From the NCBI RefSeq assembly GCF_032854445.1, contig NC_088300.1, positions 26,393,608-26,457,607 on the forward strand: a DNA stretch of 64,000 bases, written 5' to 3'. The DNA comes from Liolophura sinensis. Its lineage: Eukaryota; Mollusca; Polyplacophora; Chitonida; Chitonidae. The position numbers and the translations under genes are program-made. The notes under the pieces were generated by a model that was not told where the DNA came from, made no database searches, and saw nothing but the letters and a program-made list of their open reading frames with translations. Shown here piece by piece: positions 58,700 to 64,000 of this stretch; positions within the stretch are counted from its first letter, which is position 1, and each line of letters opens with the position of its first letter.

Positions 58700-61600
58700 T
58701 TTTGTTAATATTTTAATAATGTTATCTTGTAAAAAGAAAATTTGTAATTTTAAATTCCCGTTAACTGATGGCATTTTAACCCTATACAAACTGGCTTGAT
58801 TTGCAGCGAAAACCCTTGGGCATACATGCCCGTATTGGCATTAGCGCCCTCTATCATGTTATTGCGGCTCTTCTGTACATAAATACTCTTTCAAAGGAAC
58901 AAATTTAAGGTCACTGTTTTATTTGTTCGTACTTGATGATTTTTTCTAGAGCTTGAATAATTTTCACGGTGAGAGATATCAAGGCAGCTCCGGCTGTTTA
59001 ACAAAGTAGTATTCTGCAGCCATGGTGTTCAAATGGAAAGAGAGCAGTGTCTAACCTCTCCCACCGAACCCGCACCTCGTGTGCCAGTTGTTGGGCACCT
59101 TCCCACCGAACCTGCACCTCGTGTGCTAGCTGTCGGGTGCCTTCTCACCGAACCCGCACCCAGTGTGCCAGTTGTTGGGCACCTTCCACCGAACCCGCAC
59201 CTCTTGTGCCAGCTGTCGGGTGCCTTCTCACCGAATCCGCAACTCATGTGGCCGCTGTCGGGCACCTTCCCACTGAACCCGCACCTAGTGTGCCAGCTGA
59301 CGGGCACTGTCCCTCTGAACTCGCACCTCGTGTGAAAGCTGTCGCGCACCTTTCCACTGAGTCTGCACCTCGTGTGCCAGCTGTTGGGCACCTTCCCACC
59401 GAACTCACATCTCGTGTGTTAGCTGTCGGGCACCTTTCCACCGAACCTGCACCTCGTGTGCCAGCTGTCGGGCACCTTTCCTCTGAACCCACAGCTAGTG
59501 TGTCAGCTGTCGGGCACCTTCCCACTGAACCCTCACCTCATGTGCCAGCTGTCGCGCACCTTCCCACTGCACAAATTCCCTCGCCTTCTGTAAAACTAGA
59601 AATGAGTTTACAAGATCACTTTATTATGTTTGTATACATGTAAACAGTAAAGGAAATAATGGAGAGCGCCGATAAATGAAGCCGTGCGGCTCTAGGAGTG
59701 CTTACAATATAAATGGCCTACCCCATTGGCATTTATCATTCATTTATTATATATTATACACTAGGACAGCACCCGTGAGTCTTGCGGGGTGGGGTAGGGG
59801 TGTTGTGGGGCTGTTGTGGACCTATGCAGTATGTTATGCAATTCTATCTATGTGTCATTTAAATGCAATGGTTCCACAGATAATTATATACTGGGTATAC
59901 CTTATTACCCCTGGCTTTAGAAGCACTTAATTTGGTGCTAATGGCGTTCTAGTGGCACGTTATGGGAGAGCACATTTGAGTAGAATGACAGACAATGCAC
60001 TCAATAGATAAGGACTTCACACCTAGCAACAGTAATCCCACTTATATGCGACAGAGTCTTCGTTGAACACAGGTGATAACACCAAAACACTCAACATCGC
60101 AAAACCAAACTTGTGTGTCATTACCTTGAATTCTGGGAATGACATTGCCTATCATTAAGAAACTGCACACAACGGTATAGATGAAAAGAAGCGTATTTAA
60201 CTTGCCCTTTCCGTGAAAGAATTTCCTCTTAATTTACATCCAGTCATTCAATCAGCTGTCATTTTTTTTCTCTTTTTTTACTTGCATCAGTAGTAAGTTG
60301 TTTAGTTTTATTGTTGTAAACTGTTTTGTAGTATCTACACTTTAGATGTGAACAAAACTATATGTACACACATATGCGTTTGCATCACGAGATAAACAAA
60401 TGTAGACAAAACATTACACATTTACTGTTTGAGTGTAGGCTTCTATGATTTTGCTGAAGCATAGAAAGTCAGGCGCTCGCCTAAAATTGAAACGTCAAGG
60501 CGTTGAAAAACCCTCTCATCCCCCCACCCCCACCCCCACCCCTGACATATGTTATGTAAGTTCATGTACATCACCTAACACGTCCTGTTAATAATGAGAA
60601 AATCAAAACATCCACTGTACAATTTGAACTGCACGTGCACTCGAAAGGGCAGTGCGGACATTGCATGATGGCCTTGTCTCATTTTTGGAGGTATGGTTTG
60701 TCACCGTCACTGCAAACACATAAATCATTAGCTATTAAACTTCATGACCTTAATTTTTTAACAGTTTGATTTGAGTGTAGATATTGGCTTCCTTGTGATT
60801 TATGGCTCTTGAGTCTATAGGTAATAAACTGTGTAGACCTGGCGTGTTTTTCGGGTTTACCCCACGACCCCTTGTTCAAACATGGGTTATCAAACCAGTA
60901 TAAACACAAATCTCTGTCTAATAGGTATCGAACTTGTAGGCCACGTTGTATGACAGCAGTCCCGTGACGATCTGCCAACCAGACCGTTTTACGGAATCCT
61001 ACTCAAGCAATATACATAGGGAAGGGACCTTCTTCAAATTATTGTCAACATGGGCTTCCTTAGGTTTCCGTATCACATTTTCTACGACCGCATTGCCCAA
61101 GTGAAGGTTGTATACTTGATTTAAGCAGTGTTGTTATACCTTCGCTCTATCGGCCATGCAGTCAGTGTATACAGATGTCTAATACGAGCTGATAAGGCTA
61201 GTGGGGTTTGTATTGAATTTAAAACGTCACTGTCGTTGAGTGATAGAAAAGGAGATATTAAATTTCGCCTTACCGAAGTCAGTGTCAATAACTTGCCTGA
61301 CAAAAAAAATTCTCACTTTGCTTACATAGCTTTGTTTGACAGGCGAAAGTAATAGTGTATTTTTCTCTTTGCTCACTTAAGTGTTTTGCGCGTTGTTTTC
61401 TTCTTCTGTCAAATACTGTCAGTGATCAAAGCGAGACTGCATGCGTTCAGTGATGCGTGGAGAACAACTTTGTCTGCCGTTTAGAAAGTTGCCGTTGTGG
61501 CAGACTGGGCACATATCAAAGCTCTTGTCCCGCGTGTAAGCTGTGGCTTACCATTACTATGTATATATAGCCCGGGTAGTGGAGTTAAAGACTTATAGGT

Positions 61601-62064
61601 AAGCCATCTCGGAATAGCTTCTATCTTGTCTGTCCAGTGACAACCAACAAATCCAGTACACGAACAGCAGTGTGAACATATCAACAGCAATTCGCCTACA
61701 AGCAAGGATTCTCATGTATCTACGAGTTTTGTCCATGTTCCTGGATAGCCTATACTCTGGTCGCTGGATAGTTGGTCAGCTAAGCAACCGGAATATCAGG
61801 TAACCATAGACGAGAAACAAATCTTTGGCTGGCTGTTTGGCGAGACCATATGTCGCGTTATTAAGACTAACATCTACCAGTTGCAAAATTAAGGAAAGAT
61901 GGAACCGAGCTTCTGTCAAAATCGACAGCTGGAAGGCAAGAGAGAAGAAGCAGAATTCGTGTCAGCATTGACGGAAACCCAACGGTAAACACGCATGAGT
62001 GAATCCAACAGTGGAATGTCGTGAATTATAGGACTATTTCTGTCGTCTGCAGCTTTGATATAAA
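58700..62064. other. Intergenic region with a minisatellite
   Basis: Outside the 42-bp repeat (59.0-59.6 kb) and C-rich and T-rich tracts near 60.2-60.5 kb nothing was recognised. Confidence 0.5.
59045..59580. repeat. 42-bp minisatellite with open frames
   Basis: About 12-13 copies of a 42-base unit close to CTTCCCACCGAACCCGCACC TCGTGTGCCAGCTGTCGGGC AC. As 42 is a multiple of 3, a 198-codon plus-strand ORF (59,047-59,643) reads repeats of HLPTEPAPRVPAVG, and other frames are open as well. No signal sequence or convincing splice context marks it as coding. Confidence 0.85.
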
Positions 62065-62373
62065 ATGGAGTTAACCATACCGGAGCTAACCAGCCTACTG
62101 CCTCAGCCAGTGAGACAACCTTCATTCTTCAAAACACGGGTGCCAACTCATATCTATGGCCCGGGAACCCAGCAGGGAAAAGTTACCTCCCCTTTGATCA
62201 AAAGACTGGAAGGTCGATTTTTGAGTGTCGAAGATGACGGACTGTCATACGAAGACTTCACGAAACAGCTAAAACTGTACGAAGAAATCTCCAAACCAGT
62301 GCCTCGGGAGAAATCCAAAGTTGAAATAATAAGTGAATGGAAAAGAGAGCGGATTAAAAGCGGTGCTGTGAAG
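62065..62373 (+). CDS. First coding exon of an unrecognised gene
   Basis: The ATG opens 103 codons: MELTIPELTSLLPQPVRQPS ... FFKTRVPTHIYGPGTQQGKV ... and a charged end EIISEWKRERIKSGAVK, closed by the donor AAG|GTAACT in phase 0. No signal peptide or membrane segment. The middle (LSVEDDGLSYEDFTKQLKLY) looks helical. I do not recognise the family. Reading on past the donor reaches a stop quickly through low-complexity AAAC repeats, which supports splicing here. Confidence 0.6.
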
Positions 62374-62507
62374 GTAACTATTACCTCTCATGTTTCCAGA
62401 CCAAAACAAAACAAAACAAAACAAAACAAAAAAAACACCCTGAAATATACACAAAATACAGGCTATACCTTTTTATATATTATACATGAATATCTGTTTG
62501 TGTTATT

Positions 62508-62700
62508 ACGAGCCGAGTGAGCTAATTGTTCGAATCGCCATTTTATAATAAAGGTCTCAGGCTCGAATCCAGCTTCCGCCAGTATGGTTGCGCCTGTTAG
62601 TCAGTGGGTTTGTCAGATGGGGTATCCTCTCCCACAGACCTTATGAGTAAAAGTGAGTATGAAGTGAAACACCATTCATATCAGTTTTTCTCGTATTGGC
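62508..62700 (+). repeat. Possible SINE fragment in the following intron
   Basis: GAGCCGAGTGAGCTAATTG (A-box-like) and GGCTCGAATCCAGCTTCCGC (B box) precede a body ending GAGTATGAAGTGAAACACCA. It fits a tRNA-derived SINE with a decayed shared tail. Confidence 0.45.
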
Positions 62701-63258
62701 AAAATAAGTATGTTATCATACTATGTCTAACCTATGATATGAATATCTCGTTTATAAATAAGAATAAAAATTTGTCATAACCAAGATTTGAACTCGAGAG
62801 CTATCCAGTGCTGACATGGATTACTCCTTTAAGCTCATGCTGACGCTAGGAAGTTGACCAGTGAAACAACATGTGTGTGTGTGGAAATCCATGCCTAAAA
62901 TACATGTTTAGACATAAGTTAAATGGTTTGAAATTGCACATGTGGCGCTACTTCAAATAGTGAACTAACTTGAATATGAATATGACAAATGGTTTCGTTT
63001 CCGACAAGAATACATTAGAAAATATTTATACGGTGCTGCTTATGGAGAAACATTTTTCGTGTATGAATAATGAACAAGAGAGTCTTTCAAAAGCAACCCG
63101 ATGCAATGAAACTCAATAGGCAGCTCGGTGTTGTCGAGCCAAATAGATTCCCTTCCTGTTGCTATCTTGGAGAGTCATTTAGGCATGCAAAATTCCTAAC
63201 GATCTTTACAGTACTGCTATACTCAGAGTAGTTGGACTACCATAGTGGGAGATGGTAG

Positions 63259-64000
63259 TCCATCAAAGGATTTGCTCAAGACATGTCTCACGTCATGTCG
63301 GTTCCATTGACTGTAGCTAAATGGCTTAGGCTAAAGAGTAAAGCATACCGGCGTCGTAAACAGAGGGTTATGTCTTGCAAAACGGTAACGGAATCGCCGG
63401 TGAAAAAGCAGTCAAAAACTCTCCTTCGAAGTCAAACAGTCGGATGCATTCCCAGTGACGTTCTGTCAAGAGCAGACGATACCGCAGATCACAACCGAAC
63501 GGATAAACATGGCGTCATCATTACATCAGAATCCCAAGACCAGATAGAGGACAGAAAGACTGTTCTTCATGCGTGGGAGAAGCAAAAGTCTTCAACGCCT
63601 ATATACAAGAACATTTCCACTTCTACACCGCCGTCTGCAAGGCGTAAGAAACGATTTTCGAGACCCGCTATTCGAATTGACAAAGTCGGTCAAATCCCAG
63701 AGTCCAGGGAAGTGAGTGAAACCCAACGAGAGCCCAATTCCACAGGCGACGACGACGAATCCAGACAGGCGGAATATGCTGTGGACATTTCCAAACCAGG
63801 TAATACACCTGCGATCTTTTCCCGCCCAGGTTCCCGAGACAAAAAACTTCATGAATTTTTAAAAAGTAGCCACAACGTTTCAATAAACGAGGAGGAAACT
63901 CTATTTGAAGATCAAACTAAAGGGATTGACAACTATGCAGAGACAGACCACCTTCGTCGACAAGCCTGGGGAGTTTCCAGTAGCTCAGAAGGGGACAGCA
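63259..64000 (+). CDS. Probable second exon of the same gene, open to the right edge
   Basis: One frame stays open from an acceptor after GGTAG (stop codon immediately upstream) through the end of the window, about 247 codons, with the first in-frame ATG at 63,283. The product is hydrophilic and rich in Lys, Arg, Ser, Asp and Glu (KSKAYRRRKQRVMSCKTVTE, ARRKKRFSRPAIRIDKVGQ, STGDDDESRQAEYAVDISKP), probably disordered. Phase 0 matches the donor at 62,373, so a join is possible. An optional donor exists at 63,799 (CCAG|GTAATA). No family recognised. Confidence 0.5.

Overview
The window is animal nuclear DNA: AT-rich, with intron-rich genes using GT/AG junctions, many tRNA-derived SINE copies, fold-back elements and minisatellites. 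The gene content (tandem von Willebrand A domains behind a signal peptide, a secreted multi-exon GH10 glycosidase with a carbohydrate-binding module, ARF-like GTPases, a single-exon bHLH factor) and the abundant SINEs ending in (TTTA)n or (AAAT)n suggest a lophotrochozoan, most likely a mollusc. The species cannot be read from the sequence. No prokaryotic operon, CRISPR array, phage or virus-like gene was seen.

Layout. (1) 183 to about 18,557, minus strand: a secreted protein with five VWA domains. It has a predicted non-coding first exon with a TATA box near 18.5 kb, a signal-peptide exon at 12.1 kb, VWA exons, and short phase-1 linker microexons. The 3' end runs off the left edge. (2) 18.6-28.9 kb: no convincing gene; SINE copies, a fold-back element near 25.5 kb and a diverged repeat pair near 22.4/23.4 kb. 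(3) 28,896-39,166, minus strand: a complete 12-exon GH10 xylanase/glucanase-like gene (563 codons before the stop) with a 27-bp minisatellite in its last intron. (4) 39.2-43.0 kb: intergenic, with SINE fragments and a small tandem repeat. (5) 43,043-43,660, minus strand: an intronless bHLH transcription factor. (6) 43.7-48.0 kb: intergenic, with one MITE-like inverted repeat. (7) 48,135-50,407 (minus) and 53,687-58,458 (plus): two divergently transcribed ARF-like GTPase genes with matching exon structure. The minus copy has a one-base frameshift in exon 2. (8) 58.7-62.0 kb: intergenic, with a 42-bp minisatellite. (9) 62,065 to the right edge, plus strand: the first exons of an unrecognised lysine/serine-rich protein.

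The genes look like independent loci rather than one pathway; the VWA protein and the GH10 enzyme are both predicted to be secreted. The observations most worth a second look are the frameshifted ARL copy, the linker microexons between VWA domains, the divergent fifth VWA domain, and a shared 3' tail on SINEs whose tRNA-like heads differ. All splice structures were inferred by eye from frame, splice-site consensus and domain continuity, without transcript data.
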